DNA from: Flavobacterium denitrificans DSM 15936
GTDB taxonomy: Bacteria > Bacteroidota > Bacteroidia > Flavobacteriales > Flavobacteriaceae
Length of the DNA: 64,000 nt
NCBI RefSeq assembly: GCF_000425445.1
Contig: NZ_AUDL01000012.1
Span: 124,001 to 188,000, forward strand
Reading direction: 5' to 3'
How positions within the stretch are numbered: position 1 is the first letter of the stretch; every line of letters begins with the position of its first letter. The position numbers and the translations under genes are program-made. Positions 17,937 through 26,360 of this stretch are shown here, piece by piece. A model generated the notes under the pieces. That model saw only the letters and a list, made by a program, of their open reading frames with translations, made no database searches and had not been told where the DNA came from.

Positions 17937-18080
17937 CTTAAAAAAGAAATTAAGAATTGCATTTAACGAGAGCGACTTTGTCTAATTTAAGAAAGACACT
18001 ATTGCCACATTATAATTTTTTGCCCCCACAAAAGGAAGAAAAGGCTGTTTCGATGTGTATTCGAAATGGCCTTTTCTGAT
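17937..18080 (+). ncRNA. candidate small RNA ending in a long terminator hairpin
   Basis: A perfect Bacteroidetes -7 box, TATCTTTG (17923-17930), is followed after about 110 bases by a long stem, GAAAAGGCtGTTTCGAT / ATTCGAAAtGGCCTTTTC (about 18040-18078), and a T-rich tail. No reading frame lies between. This may be an independent small RNA; the alternative is that only the hairpin is functional, as a shared terminator for the converging genes at 17547 and 18104. Confidence 0.35.
18038..18080. terminator. bidirectional terminator hairpin
   Basis: Imperfect 17-bp stem with a GTGT loop, flanked by A-rich and T-rich sides, between convergent genes. It would stop transcription from either side. 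Confidence 0.7.
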
Positions 18081-18103
18081 TTTTAAAGATTTGTTTTGTT
18101 TTT

Positions 18104-18880
18104 TTAATTGAAAAAATTGGATAGAATATTTTTGAGATCTTCTTTGTTTTCAATGTGACTCATATGGCCATCTTCAAAAGAAACCAATTCGACAGTTGTG
18201 TCTTCAATTTGAGAAAGACTGTCTTCATAACTTAGAACAGGATCTTTTTTTCCGAGGATCAATAAAACTGGAAAGCGGTTTTCTTGTAAAATAAATTCTC
18301 TGTCTTTTCTGATTTTCATTCCTTCAAGGGAAGCTATAATTCCTTGTAGCGGAGTTTTTAAAGCTTCTTCTTTTACTTTTTCAATTTCATTAGCAAGACG
18401 AATTCTGTTATTTTCACTGAATAAATTTGCAATAGCTAAGCTCACAAAACCTATATAGTTTTGTTTTACCGCTTTTATTGCGCGTGTTCGGTTTAGTTTT
18501 TTCTCGGCGGTGTCTTCTTTTGAAGTAGAATTCAGCAAAACCAATTTTCTGATTTTGTTTGGAAATAATTCGGCGAAAGCCAAACCAACATAACCACCCA
18601 TTGAATGACCTAGAATAATGGCTTTTTCAATTTTCAAATTTTCCAAAATTTCATTGACAACATTGGCGTTATCTTCCATTTCATGGACATAACCCAAGCA
18701 TTCAGTTTCGCCGTGACCTAATAAATCAATTGTAATAATTCGATTGTTTTTTGAGAAAAGATCGACATATTCTTTCCACATTTTTTTGTTTTCCAAAAAA
18801 CCGTGAAGCAAAACAATTGCGTTTCCTGTTCCCGAATCTGAGTATGAAATCTTGGTATTTTTATATAAAAGCGTTTTCAA
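18104..18880 (-). CDS. alpha/beta hydrolase
   Basis: 258 aa. Oxyanion-hole motif LLHGFLENKKMW near residue 24, nucleophile elbow GHSMGGY (Ser), an acid in GKKDPVLSYEDS and a C-terminal histidine in DGHMSHIE make a complete Ser-Asp-His set. No signal peptide, so cytoplasmic. The family covers esterases, lactonases and C-C hydrolases such as MenH; no substrate can be assigned. A lone gene with convergent neighbour on the left and divergent AbiH gene on the right. Confidence 0.88.
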   Translation of the reverse strand: MKTLLYKNTKISYSDSGTGNAIVLLHGFLENKKMWKEYVDLFSKNNRIITIDLLGHGETECLGYVHEMEDNANVVNEILENLKIEKAIILGHSMGGYVGLAFAELFPNKIRKLVLLNSTSKEDTAEKKLNRTRAIKAVKQNYIGFVSLAIANLFSENNRIRLANEIEKVKEEALKTPLQGIIASLEGMKIRKDREFILQENRFPVLLILGKKDPVLSYEDSLSQIEDTTVELVSFEDGHMSHIENKEDLKNILSNFFN

Positions 18881-19098
18881 AATGAACTTTTTTTGTTGTG
18901 AAGGACAAAGTTAAGAAAGCTGAAATGAAATATCGAAATGTCTTGATTTAATTGGGAAATCTTTAGAATAGGAATAAATTTATTTATAGCGAGGCATGAC
19001 TTGCGATAAATAAAAAATGGATTTCAATTTAGAAAGTCATTTTTATTTACTTTAAATATTAATGATTTACAAATTTAAAGTTTATAAGTCAAAAAGCC

Positions 19099-19106
19099 TA
19101 TATTTG
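19099..19106 (+). promoter_or_regulatory. putative -7 box of the AbiH-family gene
   Basis: TATATTTG, exact match to TAnnTTTG, 18 bases before the start codon. The -33 element is weak (TTTAAAG). Confidence 0.45.
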
Positions 19107-19124
19107 AGAAAAGCATTTTAAAAA

Positions 19125-20315
19125 ATGAGCAAGATTTTAATTACAGGAAATGGATTTGATTTGTTCCATAATTTGCCAACAAAATATCATCATTTTATTT
19201 CAATCATGCAGACTATTGAAAAGAATCAATTTCGAGAAGATGTTAGTTTTGATAATTTGTTTGGTGGTATATTTAAAAATAAATTTACTTATGATTTTAA
19301 CTCAATTGTTGAAAATTATAAAATTGAAAATCTCAAATTCGAATTTGATAAAATTAATAGATTAAAAGAATTAGTAGTCAGTAATCTTTGGTATAAGTAT
19401 TCTAAAAATGTTTTAGAAATAGATACTTGGATTGATTTTGAGGTAGAAATTGAAACTATTTTAAATCAATTGATAATATTTGAGAAGTATAGCGACAAAA
19501 CAGTAGTGAATAAAAATACTTTTCGAGATCCATTAATTAAATTTACTGATTTTCAATTGTTTGGGATTGTTCGAATAATAGATACAACCGGATTGTTTAC
19601 AATTAATGATAGATACATTAATAAAAGGAAAAATATAATTGAGATAAAAATTATATTAGAAGATTTAGCAAAATCATTCGAAGAATTTATTATGATTTTT
19701 AATCGTTATTTAGTAGATATTGTTAGCACTTTTTATAAAGAGATAAAAGAAAAATACCAAATACCTTTTCAGTTTATAGATGAAATCTATACTTTCAACT
19801 ATACTCCAACTTTAGAAGATATGTATGGAATAAATAATTCCAAAGTAACTTATCTTCATGGGCAGGTAAACGAAGATTGTTTAAAACAAAATATTGTGAT
19901 GGGCATTAGTGAATTGCCTCAAGATATTAAGATCAATAAAATGTTTGATTTTACGAAATACTATCAGAAAGTAAATAAAAATGCAAATAAAAAATTTATT
20001 GAGATTCCAAAAACTAGAATAGATGAAACAGTATTTTATATTTTTGGACATTCTCTTGATGAATCAGATAAAGAATATATTATTGATTTATTTAAATTTT
20101 TAGAATTTGATGATAATATGTATTCAAAAATTTGTGTATTTTATTATAATGAAAATGATAAAAATAATAAATGGAGAAATTTGTTTAATATAATAGACAA
20201 AAATGTGCTTATTGAGATGAATAAAAAAGGTCGGTTATATTTTTCCAACTTGAATGTTGAAAATATAAATAAAGAGTTCTCGAAAGAGTTGCAAATATAC
20301 AAGATTGTATTTTAA
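19125..20315 (+). CDS. AbiH-family abortive infection protein
   Basis: 396 aa. The N-terminus KILITGNGFDLFHNLPTKYHHF is the diagnostic start of AbiH (bacteriophage abortive infection) proteins; further family segments are FNYTPTLEDMYG, VTYLHGQVN, IVMGISE and the C-terminal YIFGHSLDESDKEYI. The lactococcal founder confers abortive infection against phage by an unknown mechanism. Base composition is very AT-rich (many AAT, ATA, TTA codons) compared with kbl, ompA or sdh, consistent with recent gain. It stands alone between housekeeping-like genes with its own promoter and a shared terminator, and could be a single-gene defence system. Confidence 0.88.
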   Translation: MSKILITGNGFDLFHNLPTKYHHFISIMQTIEKNQFREDVSFDNLFGGIFKNKFTYDFNSIVENYKIENLKFEFDKINRLKELVVSNLWYKYSKNVLEIDTWIDFEVEIETILNQLIIFEKYSDKTVVNKNTFRDPLIKFTDFQLFGIVRIIDTTGLFTINDRYINKRKNIIEIKIILEDLAKSFEEFIMIFNRYLVDIVSTFYKEIKEKYQIPFQFIDEIYTFNYTPTLEDMYGINNSKVTYLHGQVNEDCLKQNIVMGISELPQDIKINKMFDFTKYYQKVNKNANKKFIEIPKTRIDETVFYIFGHSLDESDKEYIIDLFKFLEFDDNMYSKICVFYYNENDKNNKWRNLFNIIDKNVLIEMNKKGRLYFSNLNVENINKEFSKELQIYKIVF

Positions 20316-20319
20316 GTAA

Positions 20320-20350
20320 AAAACGACTTCCATTTCTGAAAGTCGTCAAA
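20320..20350. terminator. short hairpin between AbiH and AIM24 genes
   Basis: ACGACTT / AAGTCGT stem with a 10-base loop, between convergent genes. A and T runs flank it only weakly. Confidence 0.5.
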
Positions 20351-20364
20351 TTCTTTTATAAAAA

Positions 20365-21168
20365 TTAAAAACGATTGTCTCCATCTAAAAGATTTCCTAA
20401 TCCTCCTAATAGACTTCCTTCTTCGCGGCTGTTTCCTCCAGACCTTGGTGCCGATGCAATAATTCTGTCAGCCAATCTTGAGAATGGCAACGATTGAATG
20501 TAAACTGTTCCCGGACCTTTTAATGTAGCATAAAATAATCCTTCTCCGCCAAAAATTGAATTCTTGATACCGCCAATAAATTCAATATCATAATCGACAT
20601 CTTTTGTAAAACCAATAATACATCCTGTATCTACTTTTAGAACTTCTCCATGACCTAATACTTTTTTGGCCATTGTTCCTCCAGAATGTACAAATGCCAT
20701 TCCGTCTCCTTCGATTTTCTGCATAATAAAGCCTTCACCGCCAAACAAACCGCGTCCTAGTTTTTGAGAAAATTCGATTCCAACTGAAACGCCTTTGGCA
20801 GCGCATAAAAAAGAGCTTTTTTGACAGATGAATTTACCTTGAAATTCTGTTAAATCAATTGGAAGAATTTTTCCTGGATAAGGCGATGCAAAAGAAACTT
20901 TGCTTTTGGTGTTGCCTTGGTTTAAAAATGCGGTCATAAATAAGCTTTCGCCTGTAAGAACTCTTTTGCCTGCATTTAAAAGTTTGCCAAACAAACCTGA
21001 TCCTTGTTGCTGAGAACCATCTCCAAATATGGTTTCCATCTGGATATTGTTTTCCATCATCATAAAACTTCCAGCTTCGGCAATTACTATTTCTTGCGGA
21101 TCAAGTTCGATCTCGACATATTGCATTTCTTCTCCAAAAATCTGATAATCTATTTCGTGTGCTTGCAT
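20365..21168 (-). CDS. AIM24 / TIGR00266-family protein
   Basis: 267 aa beta-rich protein. Family features: an N-terminal EIDYQIFGEEMQYVEIEL start, VIAEAGSFMMM, a run of glycine-rich turns such as GLFGGEGFIMQKIEGDGMAFVHSGG and IIGFTKDVDYDIEFIGGIKNSIFGGEGLFYATLKG, and a flexible Gly/Ser/Asn-rich C-terminus. The double-psi-like beta fold is shared with mitochondrial Aim24; the function in bacteria is unknown. No signal peptide. Confidence 0.88.
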   Translation of the reverse strand: MQAHEIDYQIFGEEMQYVEIELDPQEIVIAEAGSFMMMENNIQMETIFGDGSQQQGSGLFGKLLNAGKRVLTGESLFMTAFLNQGNTKSKVSFASPYPGKILPIDLTEFQGKFICQKSSFLCAAKGVSVGIEFSQKLGRGLFGGEGFIMQKIEGDGMAFVHSGGTMAKKVLGHGEVLKVDTGCIIGFTKDVDYDIEFIGGIKNSIFGGEGLFYATLKGPGTVYIQSLPFSRLADRIIASAPRSGGNSREEGSLLGGLGNLLDGDNRF

Positions 21169-21316
21169 GATTTCTAAGTTATTCGTTTTTAAAATTAGAC
21201 TCAGGATGCTATAGAATGTTACAGTTTTTAATGCATTTCAGCTGTTTTTAAAAACATTAACAGATTTTGTTATTTTAAATTAGTCTTAATTATGTGTTTA
21301 ATTGGTTGAAATTATA

Positions 21317-21324
21317 TATTTTTG
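21317..21324 (+). promoter_or_regulatory. putative -7 box of the 21348 gene
   Basis: TATTTTTG, exact match to TAnnTTTG. It lies inside the longest open frame, which argues that translation starts after it, at 21348. Confidence 0.45.
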
Positions 21325-21347
21325 CGTCGTTATTATATTTTATTAGA

Positions 21348-21701
21348 ATGCTAGTTAGTGATTTGACCACCAAAGTATTATTTGAAACAGAAAAAGGATA
21401 CAGTTATCAATGTGATTTGACCAATAGTATAATTATCAATTTTGTTGATACCGTGTCAAGTTATAAAATTCACGATTTTTTGATTTTTCAAAGAAAGGTT
21501 AATAGCGTTGACATTCTTAATATGCTTTATGACTTGTCTGATCAATCTGATGCACAGTTGATCGAAACTACCAAAAGAAATTTTTCCAGAAATCTTACTA
21601 TCTGCGAAATAGTCCAGTTAAGAGATTTATTAAACGGAACAAAATTCACCCTCAATTTACATTCTTTGCTTTGCAATACGGTAAACGTAGAGCTTATTTA
21701 G
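21348..21701 (+). CDS. hypothetical protein, 117 aa
   Basis: Unrecognised. The frame is open from 21294, but a consensus -7 box at 21317 places the transcription start near 21331, so the ATG at 21348 (MLVSDLTTKVLF) is preferred. Soluble, mixed alpha/beta composition, with four cysteines (QCDL, TICE, SLLCN and none in pairs), no signal peptide or membrane segment. It lies between the AIM24 gene (divergent) and ferritin (same strand, 90 bases downstream). Confidence 0.6.
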   Translation: MLVSDLTTKVLFETEKGYSYQCDLTNSIIINFVDTVSSYKIHDFLIFQRKVNSVDILNMLYDLSDQSDAQLIETTKRNFSRNLTICEIVQLRDLLNGTKFTLNLHSLLCNTVNVELI

Positions 21702-21790
21702 ATTCTTACTTAGATTAAATCCAAATTTTCAGGCAGTTAGAAATGCCTGCTTTAATTTTTGTAATTTTACACGTATAAAAATTAAAGGCC

Positions 21791-22309
21791 ATGAAAGATT
21801 TACTAAGAACACGTACTTCATTAGTTGAAGGCGTAGAAAATATATTGAACTTACAAGCAAAATTAGAAAGTGACGCTTCTAATAAATATTTAGCTATGGC
21901 TGCGTGGTTAGATAGAAATGGTTATGCTAATACAGCATCTTATTTGTACAAGCAAGCCGAAGAAGAAAGAGAGCACTTTTTAAAAGTTTTCAAATATATT
22001 ACAGATATGGGAGGGATTGCTGTTACGCCATCTATTCCTGAAGTGCAGCAAGAATTTGCTTCTTTGAGAGAAGTATTTGAAATCGCTTTGCAAAACGAGA
22101 TTGCAGTTACACAAGCAGTGAATAAAGTAATCGCAAAATGTAGAGCTGAAAACGACTATGCTACAGAAGATTTTATGATGTGGTATGTAGCTGAGCAAAG
22201 AGAAGAAGAGAAAAATGCTAGAAGAGCTTTAGAACTTTTCGACTTGATCGATGAAAACGAAGCTGCGGGTAAATTCCAATTGGATGTACAGATCGCAAAA
22301 ATCGGATAA
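21791..22309 (+). CDS. ferritin (non-haem iron storage)
   Basis: 172 aa, four-helix ferritin. Ferroxidase-centre residues are visible: Glu in AKLESDASNKYL, the EEEREHF segment (Glu and His), and later Glu residues in NEIAVTQAVN and the QREEEKNAR segment. Family members form 24-subunit shells that oxidise and store iron. The first residues (KDLLRTRTSLVEGVENILNLQ) are typical of Bacteroidetes ferritins. Start ATG 90 bases after the previous gene; followed by a terminator. Confidence 0.93.
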   Translation: MKDLLRTRTSLVEGVENILNLQAKLESDASNKYLAMAAWLDRNGYANTASYLYKQAEEEREHFLKVFKYITDMGGIAVTPSIPEVQQEFASLREVFEIALQNEIAVTQAVNKVIAKCRAENDYATEDFMMWYVAEQREEEKNARRALELFDLIDENEAAGKFQLDVQIAKIG

Positions 22310-22331
22310 ATAATTAACCGATTTATATAAT

Positions 22332-22366
22332 AAAAAGCCCTTAATAATTACTATTAAGGGCTTTAA
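22332..22366. terminator. terminator shared by ferritin and aminopeptidase P genes
   Basis: AAAAAGCCCTTAATA / TATTAAGGGCTTT-type stem with T run toward the plus strand and A run toward the minus strand, between convergent stops. Confidence 0.85.
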
Positions 22367-22372
22367 TTTTTT

Positions 22373-23665
22373 TTATTCATTCATCAAAGTTTCGATTTCG
22401 TCCACTTCTACAGGAATGTTTCTCATTAAGTTGAAAGGTTCTCCTTTTTCCTGAACCACAACGTTGTCTTCTAAACGAATTCCAAATTTTTCTGCCGGAA
22501 TGTAGATTCCTGGCTCAACCGTGAAAACCATATTTGGTTTCATAGGTTCGTGAAGCAATCCGTAATCGTGCGTGTCCAATCCCATGTGGTGAGAAGTTCC
22601 GTGCATGAAATATTTTTTGTACGCTGGCCATTCCGGATTTTCGTTCTGAACATCGGCTTTGTCTAATAAACCTAAACCAAGTAATTCAGAAGTCATTACT
22701 TTACCTACTTCAATATGATATTGTTTCCAAAGTGTTCCTGGCGTAAGCATTTTTGTAGCCTCATTTTTAACTCTCAAAACAGCATTGTAAACCGCTTTCT
22801 GACGATCTGTAAAACGTCCTGAAACCGGAATCGTTCTGGTCATATCGCTTGAATAATTTGCATATTCTGCTGCAACATCTAATAATAATAAATCACCTTC
22901 TTTGCATTGCTGATTGTTTTCGATATAATGTAAAACATTCGCATTGTTTCCAGAAGCGATAATTGGCGTGTAAGCAAAACCTTTAGAACGGTTTCTGATG
23001 AATTCGTGCGCTAATTCAGCTTCAACTTCATATTCGGTAACATTTGGTTTTACGAATCCTAATAATCTGCGGAAACCTTTTTCTGTAATATCACAAGCAT
23101 GCTGAATCAAATCGATTTCTTCGCTTTCTTTTACAGAACGTAATCTTTGTAAAATTGGGTTGCTTTTTGCAACATTGTGCGCTGGATAACGCTCTTTCCA
23201 CCATTTTACAAAACGAGCCTCGCGAGTTTCTGTTTCAACAGTGGCACGGTAATGTTCGTTTGTGTTGATGTACATCGTATCGGCATATGTCATCATTTCG
23301 TTCAAAACTTTATGAAAATCCTGCAACCAATAAACCGTTCTGATTCCAGAAACCTGAAAAGCACGTTCTTTAGTCAGTTTTTCACCTTCCCACACTGCAA
23401 TATGATCGTTGGTTTCTCTCAAGAAAAGAATTTCTCTTTGGCTTTCATAAGGCGCATCTGGAAACAAAAGCAAAACACTTTCTTCCTGATCTACACCACT
23501 CAGATAAAAAATATCTCTATGTTGCGCAAACGGCAAAGTGCTGTCGGCACTAATTGGGTAAATGTCATTGGAGTTGAACACGGCAACCGAATTAGGTTTC
23601 ATTTCTGCCATGAATTTTCTGCGGTTTTTTACAAAAAGAGCGCTGTTTATTTGATGATATTTCAT
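22373..23665 (-). CDS. Xaa-Pro aminopeptidase (aminopeptidase P)
   Basis: 430 aa M24 metallopeptidase removing an N-terminal residue next to proline. N-terminal creatinase-like domain (to about residue 175) then the pita-bread domain with all five metal ligands visible: LLLDVAAEYANYSSDMTR (two Asp), GTSHHMGLD (His), TVEPGIYI (Glu) and GIRLEDNVVV (Glu). No signal peptide, so cytoplasmic. The length matches E. coli PepP (441 aa). Confidence 0.92.
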   Translation of the reverse strand: MKYHQINSALFVKNRRKFMAEMKPNSVAVFNSNDIYPISADSTLPFAQHRDIFYLSGVDQEESVLLLFPDAPYESQREILFLRETNDHIAVWEGEKLTKERAFQVSGIRTVYWLQDFHKVLNEMMTYADTMYINTNEHYRATVETETREARFVKWWKERYPAHNVAKSNPILQRLRSVKESEEIDLIQHACDITEKGFRRLLGFVKPNVTEYEVEAELAHEFIRNRSKGFAYTPIIASGNNANVLHYIENNQQCKEGDLLLLDVAAEYANYSSDMTRTIPVSGRFTDRQKAVYNAVLRVKNEATKMLTPGTLWKQYHIEVGKVMTSELLGLGLLDKADVQNENPEWPAYKKYFMHGTSHHMGLDTHDYGLLHEPMKPNMVFTVEPGIYIPAEKFGIRLEDNVVVQEKGEPFNLMRNIPVEVDEIETLMNE

Positions 23666-23779
23666 AATAACTTGTTTTTTGAACTTCGAATTTCAAAATT
23701 AATGATTTTTGAAGAAGTGGCGTGCAGTTGATTTCTTAAAGTTTTATTATTTGTTTTGGTTCTAATTTTTGAGTGTTTT

Positions 23780-23860
23780 TTAACTGCAAAGAACGCTAAG
23801 GTTTTGCGCAAAGCACGCAATAGATTTTGCTCGCAAAGACGCGAAGACGCAAAGTTTTTT
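23780..23860. repeat. GCAAAG-ACGC-type short repeat cluster
   Basis: Motifs GCAAAGAACGC, GCGCAAAGCACGC, CGCAAAGACGCG and GACGCAAAG follow one another with variable spacing. Such CGCAAAG arrays are common between genes in Bacteroidetes genomes. Frames read through it in either direction are spurious. Confidence 0.6.
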
Positions 23861-23881
23861 GTCGATATCATTTTGCGCAAT

Positions 23882-23934
23882 CTTGTCATTTCGAGGAACG
23901 AGAAATCTTCGCGAGTAACTCGACAAAGATTGAG
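23882..23934 (+). repeat. TTGTCATTTCGA interspersed repeat, copy 1
   Basis: CTTGTCATTTCGA-GGAACGAGAAATC-TTCGCGAGTAACTCGACAAAG. The same order of blocks occurs at 62100-62147, and related arms occur at 28526-28630. Confidence 0.75.
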
Positions 23935-23982
23935 AAAATCTTAGCATCTCAGAACCTTAGCCTCTTAGAATCTCAATAATGG

Positions 23983-24075
23983 CGTGTTCGCCGTGGCGAA
24001 TCGGGCTATCGGCTATATCTTTTATTCCGTCCCGATAGTTATCGGGACAAATAAAAGGATACCGCCCCTATCCCT
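23983..24075 (-). repeat. CGGCATCC hairpin repeat family, inverted divergent copy
   Basis: On the minus strand it reads ATAGGGGCGGTATCCTTTT, a central perfect hairpin (GTCCCGATA GT TATCGGGAC at 24029-24048), then AAAAGATATAGCCGATAGCCCGA. The flanks match the copies at 62645 and 63501, while the central hairpin has a different sequence. Confidence 0.7.
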
Positions 24076-24222
24076 CACACTTGCGGTTTCGGAAGAAGTT
24101 TGTAAAGGAACTCAACTTTTTAATTATTGGAATTCGTATATTGGTAAAGAAAATTGATGGGTTTCTTATTGAATAGAATTGCTTTTTTTTTAATGTTTAT
24201 ATCATTTAAACTAATTGTTCTT

Positions 24223-25434
24223 ATGGAAAAAAAGATAAGTATTGAAGAATTAAAATTGAAAATTGATGAAATTAAAGCTGATCTACAAAAACATAATGGC
24301 GATCCATTTCTGGCAATAATAGAAGCTTGGTATTATAAAGTTGAAATTTTGTTGGCTCATGATTATTTTTTTAAACAGGAATTTTTGAACGAATTAGTAA
24401 GTTATAAGTTAAAGTGCCAAGAAATTTATTCTGGGAATTCTGTATCGGACATTGGTAAACGAAAACAAATAATTCAAGAGCTGGTAGAAAAGTTTTTTAG
24501 CGAAAAACTTGGATCTAACGATGATATGATTGCAAATAATAATGATGGATTAATTAGGTCAGTAAAGGATGTTACGAATTCTATTCGTTTTTGTAACTTC
24601 GAAAGAGGAGACTTGATTTTTAGAGGACAGAGAAATTCAGAATGGGATGTTTTACCTTCATTATTTAGAAAATATCAAGATATTGATAATGCACTTATGT
24701 ACGAAGCAGTTTTGATAGGTCAGATATTTAATGGTATTAAATCACCTTTTATGAATAGTTATGATCCTATGGAACAATTAATGGTTGCTCAACATTTTGG
24801 AATGCCAACTCGTTTGGTTGATTGGACATCGGATGTTTTGATTGCTCTTTTTTTTGCATGTTATGATCCAAAAAATGAAAATTGTGATCAAAATGGTAGA
24901 TTGTATTTAACTGAAAAATTAAACTTTAAAAAATTTAATACAAATTCTTCAGAACTCTCAGAATATCAAAAGCCCCTTAGGGTTGAAAAATTAGAGACTT
25001 ACAAAGAGAGATTTAATATTAACGAAATTTATTTTTTAGAACCGATACTTAAAAATCCGAGAATGAGATTTCAAGATGGGTGTTTTATGTTTTTTCCTTG
25101 GAAATTTAATGAAGCGGATAATGAATTACTTGGTTTAAATAGATTTATCAGAGAGAATAGAAAATGGGTAGAGGAATATAATAAACGTAATGTAGAAAAG
25201 ATAGATTATCTTTTTTTTGCACATAAAGAAATTGATAAAGAATTTAAAAAAGAAATTCTTTTAGAGCTAGATAAAGTTTATGGAATATCAGAAAAAAGCT
25301 TGTTTTTGGATTCAAAATATTCAGATGATGTTGTAAATCATTTTAATGTTTTAAATAACCATGCAGAGATAAAGACTTCCGAGCTTTCAAAAAAAAATAA
25401 ATCAAAATTGCAATCTAATAGCAGTGATTTGTAA
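24223..25434 (+). CDS. FRG-domain protein
   Basis: 403 aa from the ATG at 24223. The FRG domain is clear: LIFRGQRNSEWDVLPSLFR, EQLMVAQHFGMPTRLVDWT followed by DVLIALFFAC, and a downstream segment PRMRFQDGCFMFFPW (the usual R-QQG-F). The N-terminal 110 residues are helical and charged. FRG domains are often found in phage-defence and toxin-like contexts; the biochemical activity is not established. The frame stays open to TTG/ATG at 24154-24157, adding a hydrophobic stretch; I prefer 24223 because a promoter-like TTG-N17-TAGAATTG lies at 24154-24180. AT-rich codon use, an AbiH gene 4 kb away and a repeat cluster just upstream suggest horizontal gain. Its stop codon lies inside a short repeat (25426-25453). 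Confidence 0.8.
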   Translation: MEKKISIEELKLKIDEIKADLQKHNGDPFLAIIEAWYYKVEILLAHDYFFKQEFLNELVSYKLKCQEIYSGNSVSDIGKRKQIIQELVEKFFSEKLGSNDDMIANNNDGLIRSVKDVTNSIRFCNFERGDLIFRGQRNSEWDVLPSLFRKYQDIDNALMYEAVLIGQIFNGIKSPFMNSYDPMEQLMVAQHFGMPTRLVDWTSDVLIALFFACYDPKNENCDQNGRLYLTEKLNFKKFNTNSSELSEYQKPLRVEKLETYKERFNINEIYFLEPILKNPRMRFQDGCFMFFPWKFNEADNELLGLNRFIRENRKWVEEYNKRNVEKIDYLFFAHKEIDKEFKKEILLELDKVYGISEKSLFLDSKYSDDVVNHFNVLNNHAEIKTSELSKKNKSKLQSNSSDL

Positions 25435-25453
25435 TCCGTGGCAACAAAGACAA
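25426..25453 (+). repeat. GATTTGTAATCCGTG short repeat overlapping the FRG stop codon
   Basis: GATTTGTAATCCGTG-GCAACAAAG matches GATTTGTAATTCGTG-CCGACAAAG at 63423-63448. The FRG-protein stop TAA is inside it. Confidence 0.5.
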
Positions 25454-25457
25454 GTTT

Positions 25458-25895
25458 ATGAACTCAAATGTCAAAATCAGAAAAACCAAAAACCAAGACC
25501 TAGATTTCATCTACAAAGCAATCTGCGAACTAGAAAACGAAGAATTAGATTTCAAAGTTTTCGAAAGAATATTCAATGAAAACATTTCAAACCCAAAAAA
25601 TATTTATTTAATCGCCGAAAACGAAATTGAAGGTTTAGGATTTATTAGTTTTCATACTCAAAATCTTCTGCATCATTGCGGATTGGTTGGTGAAATTCAG
25701 GAATTTTTTATTCATCGAAAATATCGCGGTCAAGGTATTGGAAGAGTATTGATAAATGAGATTTTAAATTTTGCTGATCAGAATAATTTAAAAAGCATCG
25801 AAGTAACCACAAATAAAAAACGAATAGAGAATGTGGCGATTTATGAAAATCTTGGTTTTACTTTGAGTCATAATAAGTTTACGATTTATAGATAA
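25458..25895 (+). CDS. GNAT-family N-acetyltransferase
   Basis: 145 aa. The acetyl-CoA-binding motif A is RKYRGQGIGRVLINEIL, and motif B follows (VTTNKKRIENVAIYENLGF). The acceptor cannot be predicted. Its stop overlaps the start of the next GNAT gene by one base (TAATG), so the two are translated together. Confidence 0.88.
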   Translation: MNSNVKIRKTKNQDLDFIYKAICELENEELDFKVFERIFNENISNPKNIYLIAENEIEGLGFISFHTQNLLHHCGLVGEIQEFFIHRKYRGQGIGRVLINEILNFADQNNLKSIEVTTNKKRIENVAIYENLGFTLSHNKFTIYR

Positions 25896-26344
25896 TGACA
25901 ATAGAAAAAGCCAAAATACTCGACAACGAAACCCTAACTTCAATAACCAAAAAGTCCAAAGCCTATTGGGGATATTCTGCAGAACAAATTCAAAAATGGG
26001 ATAAAAGTTTAACCATTACGCAAGATTATATCAGAAATAATGACACATTCAAATTGATCGATAATAATTTAATAATCGGTTATTATTCTTATTTTTTTAA
26101 AGAGGGAAAAACTATAAAACTTGATAATCTATTTATCTTGCCGGAATATATTGGAAAAGGATTTGGAAAACAGTTGCTTCTAGATTTCTTAAACCGAATG
26201 AAAGATGAAAAAATAGAAAAAATCATACTCGATTCAGAACCAAATGCTGAAAGTTTTTACTCCAAAATGGGTTTCGTAAAAATTGGAGAATTCGAAACTT
26301 CTATAAAAAACCGTTTCATGCCTATTATGGAAATGAAACTTTAA
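25895..26344 (+). CDS. second GNAT-family N-acetyltransferase
   Basis: 149 aa. Motif A is LPEYIGKGFGKQLLLDFL and the C-terminal SEPNAESFYSKMGF is typical of GNATs. Overlaps the preceding GNAT by one base. The two proteins are not close copies of each other. 16 bases downstream begins the LytTR gene with a GTG start, so a small operon of three genes is likely. Confidence 0.87.
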   Translation: MTIEKAKILDNETLTSITKKSKAYWGYSAEQIQKWDKSLTITQDYIRNNDTFKLIDNNLIIGYYSYFFKEGKTIKLDNLFILPEYIGKGFGKQLLLDFLNRMKDEKIEKIILDSEPNAESFYSKMGFVKIGEFETSIKNRFMPIMEMKL

Positions 26345-26360
26345 AATTGAACTAAAAAAA

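Larger units (their letters stand above)
17548..18103. other. 556-base non-coding stretch
   Basis: No supported protein gene. The only short frame (ATG near 17744, about 35 codons, rich in Phe) has no family features. The right part holds a consensus -7 box (TATCTTTG at 17923-17930) and, 110 bases further, a long hairpin with T run; see the candidate RNA at 17937-18080. Confidence 0.5.
23666..24153. other. 488-base repeat-rich intergenic stretch
   Basis: No gene. It is a composite of at least three interspersed repeats, annotated separately: a GCAAAG-CGC block, a copy of the TTGTCATTTCGA family with a CTTAG/CTCAG-rich tail, and an inverted copy of the CGGCATCC hairpin family. GC content is clearly higher than in neighbouring spacers. 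Confidence 0.8.

Noticed and set aside
23662..23889. 75-codon minus-strand frame rich in Arg/Lys/Ala in the repeat cluster
   Set aside because: It is a translation of the CGCAAAG repeat array, which gives similar frames wherever it occurs.
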